Below, piece after piece: positions 21,374-33,309 of a stretch of DNA of 64,000 bases (the first letter of the stretch is position 1; each line of letters begins with the position of its first letter). Origin of the DNA: Magnolia sinica (lineage: Eukaryota; Streptophyta; Magnoliopsida; Magnoliales; Magnoliaceae); NCBI RefSeq assembly GCF_029962835.1, contig NC_080581.1, forward strand, positions 25,186,001 to 25,250,000, read 5' to 3'. The notes under the pieces were generated by a model. That model was not told the DNA's origin and did no database searches. It saw only the letters and a list, made by a program, of their open reading frames with translations. Both the position numbers and the translations under genes were made by a program.

Positions 21374-23479
21374 TGTAAGACCCGTGTCCTAATCCGTACT
21401 GTTCCGTTAGCTTCCGCGATCCTTCCGGTCAAACTCCGGCAACCTTCGCACCGTATTCGGTATTTGCGCACGATCCTAAGCCAGGTCCCGCGCACCGACG
21501 TCGGCTTGGTCCGAAAGTTATATCATAGCGACCGCGTCGTCGCCGCGGTTCCAACGCCGTGACTTGCGACTGAACCGATACCCAGGCAAGAAGATGCCGA
21601 TCAGCGTTTATTCCGAAGAAACACCACGCGTTGCGGATTTCGAGGGAATTTCTACTATTAGTCCCATCAATCAACCTTTAAAGCATCCCATACCTCAAGT
21701 ACAACAACCCATCTCCACCTTTTTCAAAAGTCCACCATTCTTTCCACCTCACCACTCCTCTTTTCCAAATTTCAACAACAACCATACACCTTTTCACAAT
21801 TTTCAACCCAAACCATCCCCCATCACTCCATCACCCATCTCTTTCTCTCTCTCTCTCCCTTTACAACTATCTCTCTTATTCTTTTTTTTTCAAAAATCCA
21901 AATCCAAGAGAGAGCACCATACGTATGAGTCCCCCATGGTGAGAAAACTTCATTTGTGAGGTCCACCTTTCCCACCCCTTCATCTCTCATCTCAACCATC
22001 CATTTTTCATCTTCCTCCATCAAAGGGTAGCACAAGGAGCTAAGGAAGCCAAGGGAGCAAGAAGATCTAGCGGTGGGTGTTTGGATAGGATAGATTTTGA
22101 TGCTTTTAAGTTGGGCCAAGTGAGGCCAACCGATCAATGGTTTGGATCTCACTTTGGACCCTAAGATGTGGCCAATGGCCCACTTGGATCATCATGATCA
22201 TTCCATGATGGGGCCATTCTCCATGGACTCCATCATGATGTTTATTTCTTTGCATGCTTAGGGTCATCTAGACCATTTAATTTAGTGGAGAAGGGATCTC
22301 CACCGTTGGATCTAATTTTTATAGACCCATGTGTAATGGGGCCCACCTTGATGTATGATTTAGTGCAAGGGAGGGCCCATAGTGCCGGGGTCCCTCCATC
22401 ACACGGTCTCACTCTCTATCTCTCTCCCTTTTTATTTTAATTGTTTTATTTTTATTTTTATTTTTATGTTAATGAGGTTATGTGGCCCACTTGAATGGAC
22501 CCCACCATAGGGTATGTATTCCATCCAACTCACCTACGAGTGGGGCCCACCTTGTGTGTAGTATACACACCATCCTCCATGAGGTGGCCCACATAAGCAA
22601 GGCCCACCTCTAGTATATTTGCAGAGTCCAGCGTCCAGGGACGCTGGACGTTTCATGGAAAATGTAAAAATTTGCTTGGTTTGGGGATGGCCCACTTGTG
22701 TAGGCTCCACCTTGATGTATGTATTAAATCCATGCCGTCCATTCCTTTCCCAAATCTGTTTTAGGCGTTGAGCCAAAAGATGGGGTTAATCAGACCTTCG
22801 GGCGGGCCGTACCATACCAAACGGTGGTTTTCACCGTTGAAACCTTCCCTGATTTCTTATCCGCCAAAATACATCCAATATTGGACTCGTTTTGCTCGCG
22901 CTGAGCCATGGAGAGCCATTGGACGGAGTGGATTTACAAGGTGTGGACCCCACCTGCAAAATCCATAAGAAAACAAAAAAATAAAAATAAAAAATAAAAA
23001 AGGGCAAGCACAGCAGCAACGGCTGCTGTGTCAGGCGGCAGCAGGCGCTGCCTGCGCCAGCGTCCAGGCGGACGGACGCGTGTACAGCCACCCACGGCTG
23101 TAGCCGTGGGCCCCACCTTGATGTTTGCATGTCATCCAACCCGTTCATGAGGTGGGCCCCTCCCTGAAGAGGGCCCACTCAAGATATCAGCTTAATCCGA
23201 AACTTAGGTGGCCCACACGAAAGGAAACAGTGAGGTTGAGCGTCTACCATTGAAACCACTGCTCTGGGCCACAGAAGTTTTGGATCCGGCCGAAATTTGT
23301 TCTCCCAATTCTTTTGGGCCCGCGGGTCAAGATCAATGGATTGGATGGAATGTAAACGTTATGGTGGGCCCCACATGGAGCCCATAGTAATGTAAGTGTT
23401 TTATCTCCACCGTCCGCCTGGACGGTGGAGCCCACTGTGTGCGTGAGTGTGCGCGTGTGTGTGTGGGTGCATGTGTGTG

Positions 23480-23664
23480 CTGGTGTGTGTATATATATTT
23501 ATATATAATATTATATTACATATAATATATGTTATATGTTATATATAATGTTATATTATATATATAATATCATATGTTATATATATATATATAATATTAT
23601 ATTATATATAATATATGTTATATGTATATATATAATGTTATATTAAATATAATATTATATGTTT

Positions 23665-23719
<55 letters not shown>

Positions 23720-23735
23720 TATATTATATATAATT
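23480..23735. repeat. Compound AT/TG microsatellite
   Basis: Long TATATA and ATAATATTATAT runs are followed by about 18 TG dinucleotides (about 23683-23714). It lies inside the 4.18-kb LTR. It would fold back on itself and is a likely site of replication slippage. Confidence 0.85.
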
Positions 23736-23744
23736 TATTGATGG

Positions 23745-24125
23745 TGGGAGGCCCACCTCAGTACTTGTGACCCATGGTTGAGGCCCACTTTGATGTATAT
23801 ATAGGGCCCATGGGTCGAGGCCCATTTGATGTAATGGGGCCAATGAGTTGAGGCCCATTTGATGTGCACATGGGGCCCAATTGGTGAGGCCCATTTGATA
23901 CATATAAGGCCCAGGTGATTAGACCCATTTGATGTACATATGGAGCCCAACTGTCGAGGCCCATTTGACATGTGTAAGGCCCATAAGCTTAGGCCTATTT
24001 GATATGTTCTGAAGCCCCCGGGTTATAGCCCATTGCAATGTACATAAGGCCCATTGGTGCGGCCCGCTTAATGAATATAGGCCCATATGATACGGCTCAT
24101 TTGATGTATTGAAGGCCCAATGGGA
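23745..24125. repeat. Tandem repeat of GGCCCATTTGATGTACAT
   Basis: About ten diverged copies of a unit of about 35-42 bp containing GAGGCCCATTTGATGTACAT and ATGGGGCCCA. Located inside the 4.18-kb LTR. Long plant LTRs often contain tandem repeats of this scale. Confidence 0.7.
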
Positions 24126-25581
24126 TATACCAAAGGTCCATTGCAATGTGCAATCCCGACATGATTTATGACAGTCGTGCCTTGGGAGCAATGTTGGTTT
24201 GACGTCCACATTGCAAGTACAATGTTGGTTAAATGTCCGCATTATGCCTTTCCCTAGGGCCCATTGGCGGGCCCATGCTGTTATGTGCAGGTCGTCTAAG
24301 CCCACCTTCGTTATGCATGTCATCCATCCTATATAGCATGTTTAAATTCCATAATTCATGATCATATGCATCATATGTATGCTTGATATGAGAGATGACT
24401 GATCATAGCATAAGTCTTTGGGTAGATTGTTTAGGGACTCCCGCATAGGGGTGTTGCCCTACATGAGCGCACGATACGCGCAGGATTGCTGCATGACTGA
24501 ATAGTGTGATTCATGCATTCGCATTGTGTGATATGGTTACTCTACGCCCTAGCGACATCAGGGCCATAGCCTCCACAGACGCATCGTGGTTGGCAGGATT
24601 GGATCTGGAAATCTGTTCTACATGGGGTGCGATAGATATCCTGGGTGAAAGTCCCTAAACCCTTATGGTACCAGGAGGTTGCTCCAACGCCTAGGCCGAG
24701 TGGGTGCATGAGCGCGGGGTGCCGATACCAGACGGTTGCGCTTTTCACCGTGTCGTGGTCGGTTGGAAGGGGGTGTGGCCTTACCCGCCCGAGAGTAGGG
24801 GGCAATGCTAGGCTGACCAGCTCGAGGAATGGGTCCGCTATTGACGAGCCGAGCCCGATATTGGCGGGCGGATAGTGAGGTCTTTTCCACTCACCTTATT
24901 GCGCGCGATGGGGCGGCAATCGGCTTGGAGTGTACTAGACCCCGGTGATATTCCAGATTTGAGCCGTATTGACATGTGGACTTAGATGAGGATTTGTATG
25001 CTTGACTTGCATTTTGCATTGCATGGCCTTGGTATGGCCGACATCATTCTTTGCACCGCATGGCCTTGGTACGGCTAATGGGATTCTTAGCATTCATCAG
25101 CATGTTCCGCATTACTCTGATACTGCATAACTACATTATCACCTTGAGCATACACTTTCATCACCCTCTAAGCTTTCTATAAGCTTATGCACGACCGTTG
25201 CGTGCAGGTGACGTTGGATCGCAGCAGCGCTGAGGCTTGGACGCGTGGCTGATCTTCTTTTGGAGTTTTGGTCTATCTTCATTGTATTTCCCTTATACTC
25301 ATTGTACCTGTAAAGTTTTTGATTATAGTGAAAATGTGATGGAGTTTTTGGTCGTTGTTTGTGGGTTATGCCTTTGGTTATGCTTATTACGAATCAAACT
25401 GATGTTAAAAATCCTCCTTGTAGCATCCCAGGATCGGAACCTGGCAAATGGGCGATGGGAGCCGAGAATGGGGTTCTACGGAGGCTGTCGGCGCCAGATT
25501 CGGCGATCGGGAATTTTGTGAGCCCGGTTTCCGAGTTTGGGGCGTGACAGAAACAATGGTGATTGACCATATATTAAAAAC

Positions 25582-28500
25582 GTACAATGGGAACGTACTA
25601 CTAACTAAGTACGCAATCCGATTACGCTTGCTACGCCCCATGATGGTGTTTTATTTGTAATACATCATATTCATCAGATTATGTAATTCCCATCCGTTTT
25701 CATCGCAATATGTATACACCAAAGCCCCATATGTGGAAGGGAACCTAGACATTGAGGGTGGACACCTAGACATTCAGCGGGACAAACCTGAAATTGAACG
25801 GGGCAAACTAGAAGATCAACGGGGGAGACTAGAAGATCAACGGGGCAAACTAGAAGATCAACGGGGCAAACTAAAAGATCAGCGGGGCAAACTAGAAGAT
25901 CAGCGGGGCAAACTTAACAAATAATTTCGTAGCTTGAGCCAAAAAATCTAAACATATCCAATGTTCAAATGGAGCACACCACATGAAATTTTGAGTTGAA
26001 CTTCTAGTGTTGATCATTTCTTAGGGGCCACGGAAGTTTTGGTTCAAGCTTACAATTGTGTTTTCTATTAATCCATATATGTATGATCTTGTGGTAGAAA
26101 TCATTATGCCCACTGTTTTCCACGGTATGATCCACTTGATCTTTGATTTGCTTCAATTTGGGAGCTAGACCCCTCAAAATAAATGAAAAACCGGATGGAC
26201 GGTGTGGATATATTACATACATTCATTGTGGGCCCAACTGAGTTTACATAGTACAATGGGAACGTACTACTAACTCAGTACGCAATCCGATTACGTTTGC
26301 TACGCCCCATGATGGTCTTTTATTTGTAATATATCATGTTCATCGGATTATGTAATTCCCATCCGTTTTCATCGCAATATGTATACACCAAAGCCCCATA
26401 TGTGGAAGGGAACCTAGACATTGAGGGTGGACACCTAGACATTCAGCAAAATCCTCCTTGTAGGATCCCAGGATAGGAAGAGACTAGAAGATCAGCGGGG
26501 CAAACTAGAAGATCAGCGGGGCAAACTTAATAAATAATTTCGTAGCTTGAGCCGAAAAATCTAAACATATCCAATGTTCAAATGGAGCACCCCACATGAA
26601 ATTTTGAGTTGAACTTCTAGTGTTGATCATTTCTTAGGGGCCACGGAAGTTTTGGTTCAAGCTTACAATTGTGTTTTTGATTATATGTATGATCTTGTGG
26701 TAGAAATCATTATGCCCACTGTTTCCATGGTATGATCCACTTGATCTTTTGATATGCTTCAATTTGGGGGCTAGACCCCTCAAAATAAATGAAAAATTGG
26801 ATGGACGGTGTGGATATATTACATACATTCATTGTGGGCCCAACTGAGTTTACATAGTATAATGGGAACGTACTACTAACTCAGTACGCAATTCGATTAC
26901 GCTTGCTACGCCCCATGATGGTGTTTTATTTGTAATACATCATGTTCATAGGATTATGTAATTCCCATCCGTTTTCATCGCAATATGTATACACCAAAGC
27001 CTCATATGTGGAAGGGAACCTAGACATTGAGGGTGGAAACCTAGACATTCAGCGAGACAAATCTGAAATTGAACGAGGCAAACTAGAAGATCAGCGGGGG
27101 AGACTAGAAGATCAGCGGGGCAAACTAGAAGATCAGCGGGGGAGACTAGAAGATCAGTGGAGCAAACTAAAAGATCAGCGGGACAAACCTGAAATTGAAC
27201 GGGGCAAACTAGAAGATCAGCGGGGGAGACTAGAAGATCAGCGGGGCAAACTAGAAGATCAGCGGGGGAGACTAGAAGATCAGTGGAGCAAACTAGAAGA
27301 TCAGCGGGGCAAACTAGAAGATCAGCGGGGCAAACTTAACAAATAATTTCGTAGCTTGAGCCGAAAAATGTAAACATATCCAATGTTCAAATGGACCACA
27401 CCACATGAAATTTTGAGTTGAACTTCTAATGTTAATCATTTCTTAGGGGCCACAGAAGTTTTGGTTCAAGCTTACAATTGTGTTTTCTGTTTCGCCATAT
27501 ATGTATGATCTTGTGGTAGAAATCATTATGCCCACTGTTTCCCACGGTATGATCCACTTGATCTTTTGATATGCTTCAATTTGGGGGCTAGACCCCTCAA
27601 AATAAATGAAAAACCAAATGGACGGTGTGGATATATTACATACATTCATTGTGGGCCTAACTGAGTTTACATAGTACAATGGGAACGTACTACTAACTCA
27701 GTACGCAATCCGATTACGTTTGCTACGCCCCATGATGGTCTTTTATTTGTAATATATCATGTTCATCGGATTATGTAATTCCCATCCGTTTTCATCGCAA
27801 TATGTATACACCAAAGCCCCATATGTGGAAGGGAACCTAGACATTGAGGGTAGACACCTAGACATTCAGCGGGACAAACCTGAAATTGAACGGGGCAAAC
27901 TAGAAGATCAGCGGGGGAGACTAGAAGATCAGCGGGGCAAACTAGAAGATCAGCGGGGCAAACTTAACAAATAATTTCGTAGCTTGAGCCGAAAAATCTA
28001 AACATATCCAATGTTCAAATGGAGCACACCACATGAAATTTTGAGTTGAACTTCTAGTGTTGATCATTTCTTAGGGGCCACGGAAGTTTTGGTTCAAGCT
28101 TACAATTGTGTTTTTGATTATATGTATGATCTTGTGGTAGAAATCATTATGCCCACTGTTTTTCACGGTATGATCCACTTGATCTTTTGATATGCTTCAA
28201 TTTGGGGGCTAGACCCCTCAAAATAAATGAAAAATCGGATGGACGGTGTGGATATATTACATACATTCATTGTGGGCCCAACTGAGTTTACATAGTACAA
28301 TGGGAACGTACTACTAACTCAGTACGCAATTCGATTACGCTTGCTACGCCCCATGATGGTGTTTTATTTGTAATACATCATGTTCATAGGATTATGTAAT
28401 TCCCATCCGTTTTCATCGCAATATGTATACACCAAAGCCTCATATGTGGAAGGGAACCTAGACATTGAGGGTGGACACCTAGACATTCAGCGGGACAAAC

Positions 28501-29043
28501 CTGAAATTGAACGGGGCAAACTAGAAGATCAGCGGGGGAGACTAGAAGATCAGCGGGGCAAACTAGAAGATCAGCGGGGCAAACTTAACAAATAATTTCG
28601 TAGCTTGAGCCGAAAAATCTAAACATATCCAATGTTCAAATGGAGCACACCACATGAAATTTTGAGTTGAACTTCTAGTGTTGATCATTTCTTAGGGGCC
28701 ACAGAAGTTTTGGTTCAAGCTTACAATTGTGTTTTCTATTAATCCATATATGTATGATTTTGTGAATAGGTTTGATAACAAACAAATATCACTGTTGGGC
28801 CGGCTATGGTTTCGGTGTAGAAATCATTATGCCCACTGTTTCCCATGGTATGATCCACTTGATCTTTTGATATGCTTCGATTTGGGGGCTAGACCCCTCA
28901 AAATAAATGAAAAAACAGATGGACGGTGTGAATATATGACATATATTCATTGTGGGCCCAACTGAGTTTACATAGTACAATGGGAACGTACTACTAACTC
29001 AGTACGCAATCCGATTATGCTTGCTACGCCCTATGATGGTGTT
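25582..29043. repeat. Macro-tandem array of foldback-MITE units with 21-bp arrays
   Basis: The landmark GTACAATGGGAACGTACTAC recurs at 25582, 26251, 26858, 27674, 28295 and 28975, giving units of 669, 607, 816, 621 and 680 bp plus a sixth that continues at 32134. Each unit contains CAGTACGCAATCCGATTACG, GTAATACATCATGTTCATC, CATATGTGGAAGGGAACCTA, a 21-bp array (heptads GHLDIQR, DKPEIER, GKLEDQR), CGTAGCTTGAGCCGAAAAAT, ACACCACATGAAATTTTGAG and a MITE right arm ending CATTGTGGGCCCAACTGAG. Length differences come mainly from the number of 21-bp copies, plus presence or absence of a 60-bp piece before AAATCATTATGCCC. Open frames of 63-134 codons are repeat artefacts. Confidence 0.92.
26447..26479. 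repeat. Filler patch in macro-unit 2 matching the neighbouring LTR
   Basis: AAAATCCTCCTTGTAGGATC continuing CCAGGATAGGA replaces most of the 21-bp array of unit 2. It matches 25407-25438 inside the adjacent solo LTR with two mismatches. No other unit has it. Confidence 0.7.
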
Positions 29044-32000
29044 TGTAATGACCTTGGAATTTCTGTGCTAATCTTTCCTTAAGTAGTTATTTTTGGGGTA
29101 ATTAGCGCTTTACTCGATTGCTTGTGAAATTGGCATCAATCACTTTAAATTGTATCTGCATGGCTCTAAACGTGTAGATTAGTGAGCACTATGTTACTCT
29201 GAAATCTGGGATCCATCGCTAAATCCAGTTGTTCTGGAAAATTTTTGGAAGATCTGGATCGGACCTAGGCGGCGCGTCGAAAGTCCGATGGCGATGATCT
29301 TAGGCTGTTGCGGTCACCGAGTTGGGCTTGATCTTCACCTCGAAATCAAGTCGATCCGATGTTCTGGGTCGATTTGATTGAGTTCGGAGTGAAGAGTGTG
29401 AGAACGATTGGAAATTATTAAGTTTTTATGAAATCTGAGTCGTGTCGCTTGCGCGATGATTTTAAGCTATCTGACCGTTGGATTCTGACCCAATTTCACC
29501 CTCTGATCAGGATGGTTGGCCCAGGCATATCCTAGTGCTTGTGGACCTGATCGAGATTCCGTGACCGTTGAATTGAGTGTGGTCCGCCACGGCTGATCTG
29601 AAGAGCCGGTCGGTATGAAATCTCAGCCTGACCTAGATCCATGGTCAGTGAGCTTAAGTCCGACCTTTCGTGGTTATAGGCCTACCAGAAGTGCTTCGTT
29701 GGATCGAGAAAGGCTTACTTTGGTTATAACCTAAGTATACCTTATCCCTAGGGTTATTTTCATCAAGTAAAGGCCTATTTATAGTCCTTAAACCCTAGTC
29801 CTCTTTTCCATACGATTTTCTCTAACCCTAGCTTGGAAAGAGAGTGGAAAAGAGAGAGAAAGTGAGAGAGATAAGTTGGTGAATCACCTTGGATTCTTCC
29901 TTGTTCTTCTTTATCTTTGAACCTTCACTTTGAATTGTTCTTCTGACGGTTCTGAGTTCTTTTAGGGTAAGTTAAACCTAACCCTAACCTGTGTTAGAGC
30001 TTAGATTAGACTTGGTGTTGTTGTATCTCATTTCTATCTTTGTTTTAGGGTATTCTTTCGCCGTTGACGAAGACAACTCGTCTAAATCAGTTCGGTGGTT
30101 CTTTCTTTGCTTAAGGTGCGGACTTTAAGTATATAGGTTATAGTTTTCAAGGCTTTCAACGCCAGTTAGTGATTTATTCTTGTTATGGATGAGATTTCAC
30201 ATGCCAAATGTTGTGTTTACATTGCTTTCCTGATATGCATGTGCTATATTGAGATTTGTATATTCTAAGTGTATTTATAAAGTACCGTATACGTATAAAA
30301 TACGCACTTGTATTTGCCATGATTATTTGTCATGTATGTATGCTAGATGCATGTATGACGACTCCTTGGTAAAAGGAATTGTCTAAGTGCATGTATTCCA
30401 ACATACGCCATGTATGTTGTTCCATGTATGCTAAGTGTTTGTAGAAATGCATGAATGATCTAAGTGTAACTTATTACACTAATTGTGGGCGTTGAGAAGT
30501 GATTCTCAATACTCCCATTGATGCGCATGATTTCCTTTATGCAGTTACATTCCATATTATTTAAATTCAAGCATCTCCTATGCTTACATTTATGTTAAGT
30601 TGATATTCTTCAGAGGTGTATGTACCATGATTTGAGTTGTTGTTCCATTACTGTTTTACATTTCATATGAGTATCTGTAGTAGCGTAAGGTGTTTGGGAC
30701 TATGCCTTAGTCCAGAAAATCGGTAATTGACCCTATGTTCGTGGTTGAGATTGCTTTCGCCACGTATGACGTATTAGACGAACCCGAGCCGTATTAGAGT
30801 TGGCGGCAGTGGTTTGGCCACGCGGAGTGTTTGCGCACTCTATGTTGTTCAATTCAACGTGCGCTCGTGCTAGTCGAGTTCGTCAAGTAACCCGATTGTC
30901 CGATGTATGTTTACCATGTATGGACGCTATTGTTTGAATCTATGATACCAAACTCACCGGTGAAATCCTATTAACTATGGTACTTGATCCACTAAGACTC
31001 ATGAGCCGGACATGGTGGTATGGGACACCGTGGTCGAGCTGTCGGCCTACGCTGGGGTGACGAGCCTCCCCGTAGTGACCAATGAGCAACTTAACTCGTA
31101 AGCCGATTATGGTGGTATGGGACACTATATTCGTGCTGTCGGCCTACATTGATTGGTGACGAGCCCTTTGTAGTGACCTCGAGCATACCTGGATACCGCA
31201 ACGAGGTGACGAGCCGAACTGTGGTAGTAAAGGCATGAAAGGCGTGCATTGATTGGTGACGAGCCCTTTGCTACAACCTTAAACATATGATCGTATGAGA
31301 TGTCTAGGATTGACGACCCTAGTATGGATTACTGTTTGGATGGTGATATGAGGAAGGTATCTTAGCTTCCCAATCCGGCTGTGTGAAATGGACTAATAAC
31401 AACTCGGTAATCATATCCATCCACCGCATTTGCATGGGCTTTGTAGATGTGGCGCACTTTGAGGCGATGTCATGCGTAACGTAAGATGAAGACGCTGAGG
31501 GTGTACGCGTGAGGGCACGCATCATATTGCATTCATCCTTGCATTAACAAGAGTACTTAGGATTTATTTGATTGTCTTACTTTATCATTACTGTTTGATT
31601 GAACTGATAACATATTAACCAGTGCCTTATTGTTCCACTGAGTTGATCACTCACTTCCACGTTTCTGGGGCGGTGTTAAACACCCACCAGACTCTGTCTT
31701 AGGATCTGATGTTGCAGATGTGGATGCGACGTCTGAGGCATAGCGGGAGCTGGATGACGACGAGGCTGCCTTCTCCTATATGCAGTTTTCAGACGGGTTC
31801 TAGCGAGCCTCGGTCTGATGCGCGGGATCTCTGGGATTATTTTGGGAACTGAAATGATGTAATTGATACTTATAATTTTTGTTAAATAACAATTTCATAC
31901 GATATGGCTTGTATATGTAATTCAGGGATTTACACTTGTACACATTTTACTATAAGTCTTCCGCTTGCTTTATTCACTTATCCCTGAATCATATCTGTGT

Positions 32001-32133
32001 TTTGGCTTAATCTATTCCATGTTATATGCACTAATACAGTCAACATACATCCATCATTAAATATGTTGCATAAGTGATGTTTTGGAACTCGGGAGCTGAG
32101 TTATGCTCGACCCCCGAATTTCAGGGCGTTACA
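29044..32133 (+). mobile_element. Solo LTR (3.09 kb) of a probable Ty3/gypsy element
   Basis: The element starts TGTAATGACCTTGGAATTTC and ends GAATTTCAGGGCGTTACA; the two ends are imperfect inverted repeats. It is flanked by perfect 5-bp duplications GTGTT at 29039-29043 and 32134-32138. It splits macro-unit 6, whose sequence GATGGTGTTTTATTTG resumes exactly after it. A TATA-like TATTTATA at 29776-29783 is followed by a CT/AG-rich leader (about 29800-29880), as expected for the U3-R boundary. No gag-pol is present, so it is a solo LTR or a non-coding derivative. The lineage (Tat/Athila-like) is inferred from LTR length and end sequence only. Confidence 0.82.
29776..29783 (+). promoter_or_regulatory. 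TATA-like box of the 3.09-kb LTR
   Basis: TATTTATA about 730 bp into the LTR, followed about 30 bp later by CCTCTTTTCC and a purine-rich GAGAGTGGAAAAGAGAGAG leader. The placement fits the start of the R region. Activity is not shown. Confidence 0.4.
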
Positions 32134-32905
32134 GTGTTTTATTTGTAATACATCATGTTCATCGGATTATGTAATGTCCATCCATTTTCGTCGCAATATG
32201 TATACACCAAAGCCCGATATGTGGAAGGGAACCTAGACATTGAGGGAGGACACCTAGACATTCAGTGAGACAAACATGAAATTGAACGGGGCAAACTAGA
32301 AGATCAGCGGAGGAGACTAGAAGATCAGCGGGGCAAACTAGAAGATCAGCGGGGGAAACTAGAAGATCAGCGGGGGAGAGTAGAAGATCAGCGGGGGAGA
32401 CTAGAAGATCAGCGGGGCAAATTGAAAAATTAGTTGGGCAAACTAGAAAATCAGTGGGGCAAACTGAAAAATTAGCGAGAGAATTTTGAAAATCAACGGG
32501 GCAAACATGAAAATCAGTGGGGCAAACTTAACAAATAATTTCGTAGCTGGAGCTGAAAATTTTAAACATATCCAATGTTGAAATGGACCACACCACATGA
32601 AATTTTGAATTGAACTTCTAATGGTGATCATTTCTTAGGGGCCACAGAAATTTTGGATCAATCTTATAATTGTGTTTTCTATTAATCCATATATGTATGA
32701 TCTTATGAATAGGTTTGATAACAAACAAACATCATTGTTGGGCTGACTATGGTTTCGGCGGTGGAAATCATTATGCCCACTGTTTCCCGTGGTATGATGC
32801 ATTTGATCTTTTGATCTGCTTCAATATGGGGCTCAACCCCTTAAAATAGATGGAAAAATGGATGGACAGCATGAATAGTAAATTCAATGTGGGCCCAACT
32901 GAGTT
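32134..32905. repeat. Continuation of macro-unit 6
   Basis: After the LTR the unit resumes with GTGTTTTATTTGTAATAC and carries about 13 copies of the 21-bp repeat (about 32245-32530, including GGGGAGACTAGAAGATCAGC). It then has the MITE core and right arm to AATGTGGGCCCAACTGAG. This unit keeps the 60-bp piece (GGTTTGATAACAAACAAAC) that units 1-4 lack. Confidence 0.85.
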
Positions 32906-32917
32906 TAAAATATAAAA

Positions 32918-33090
32918 GGTGGGGTCCTTACTCTTGCTCGGGTGGTAACCTCTCAGTAGTTTCAACTCCCAGTCAAGAGTTCGAGTGCCATAGGTGGTGA
33001 AATTCCACTAGCGTGAGTGTGCGCGGTGTGTGTGCAACGTGAGTGTGTGCGGTGTGTGTTTGTCCGTGTGTAATAATAATTAAATAATAT
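32918..33090 (+). mobile_element. tRNA-derived SINE (copy 2)
   Basis: GGTCCTTACTCTTGCTCGGG with GGTGGTAAC (A-box region), GTAGTTTCAACTCCCAG, AGAGTTCGAGTGCC (B-box region), CATAGGTGGTGAAATTCCAC, then a long GTGTGTGCGG tail and an (AATA)n/(TA)n end. The same modular order occurs in the copies at 515-625 and 37719-37861. The box A region is more diverged. Confidence 0.6.
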
Positions 33091-33309
33091 ATATATATAT
33101 ATACCTGTCTTGTGTGCTTTCTTCGCTGGACCCACCATTTCAAGAAGAAAAGATGAAATGCTGATAAGGGGCCGACAAAAAGGGTGTTTTTTTTGGGTCT
33201 TTCTACGGGAAATGCAGTGGGAAAATGGGGGGTGAAAGCAACGGCAGGGAAAGTGGCAGCAGAAACGGAGAGGAAAAGCAAAGAGAGGAAATGGAGAGGA
33301 AGAGCCGTT

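Larger units (their letters stand above)
21374..25549 (+). mobile_element. Solo LTR (4.18 kb) of a probable Ty3/gypsy element
   Basis: The element starts TGTAAGACCCGTGTCC and ends GTTTGGGGCGTGACA, so it has the TG...CA ends of an LTR. It is flanked by perfect 5-bp duplications GAAAC at 21369-21373 and 25550-25554. No gag-pol coding sequence, primer-binding site or polypurine tract lies inside, so a solo LTR left by recombination is the simplest reading. The interior holds a CT-rich leader-like stretch (about 21690-22040), an AT/TG microsatellite and a tandem GGCCCATTTGATGTACAT repeat. The long LTR with TGTAAGACCC-type ends resembles Tat/Athila-like gypsy LTRs from memory; the lineage is uncertain. 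Confidence 0.8.

Noticed and set aside
26942-27346. 134-codon frame with GKLEDQR heptads resembling a coiled coil
   Set aside because: The same frame recurs in every macro-unit with varying repeat number and no promoter or conserved N-terminus beyond the repeat. It is a by-product of the satellite.
7861-32530. CRISPR-like regularity of the 21-bp arrays
   Set aside because: Units are directly abutting with no unique spacers, and the context is plant nuclear DNA.
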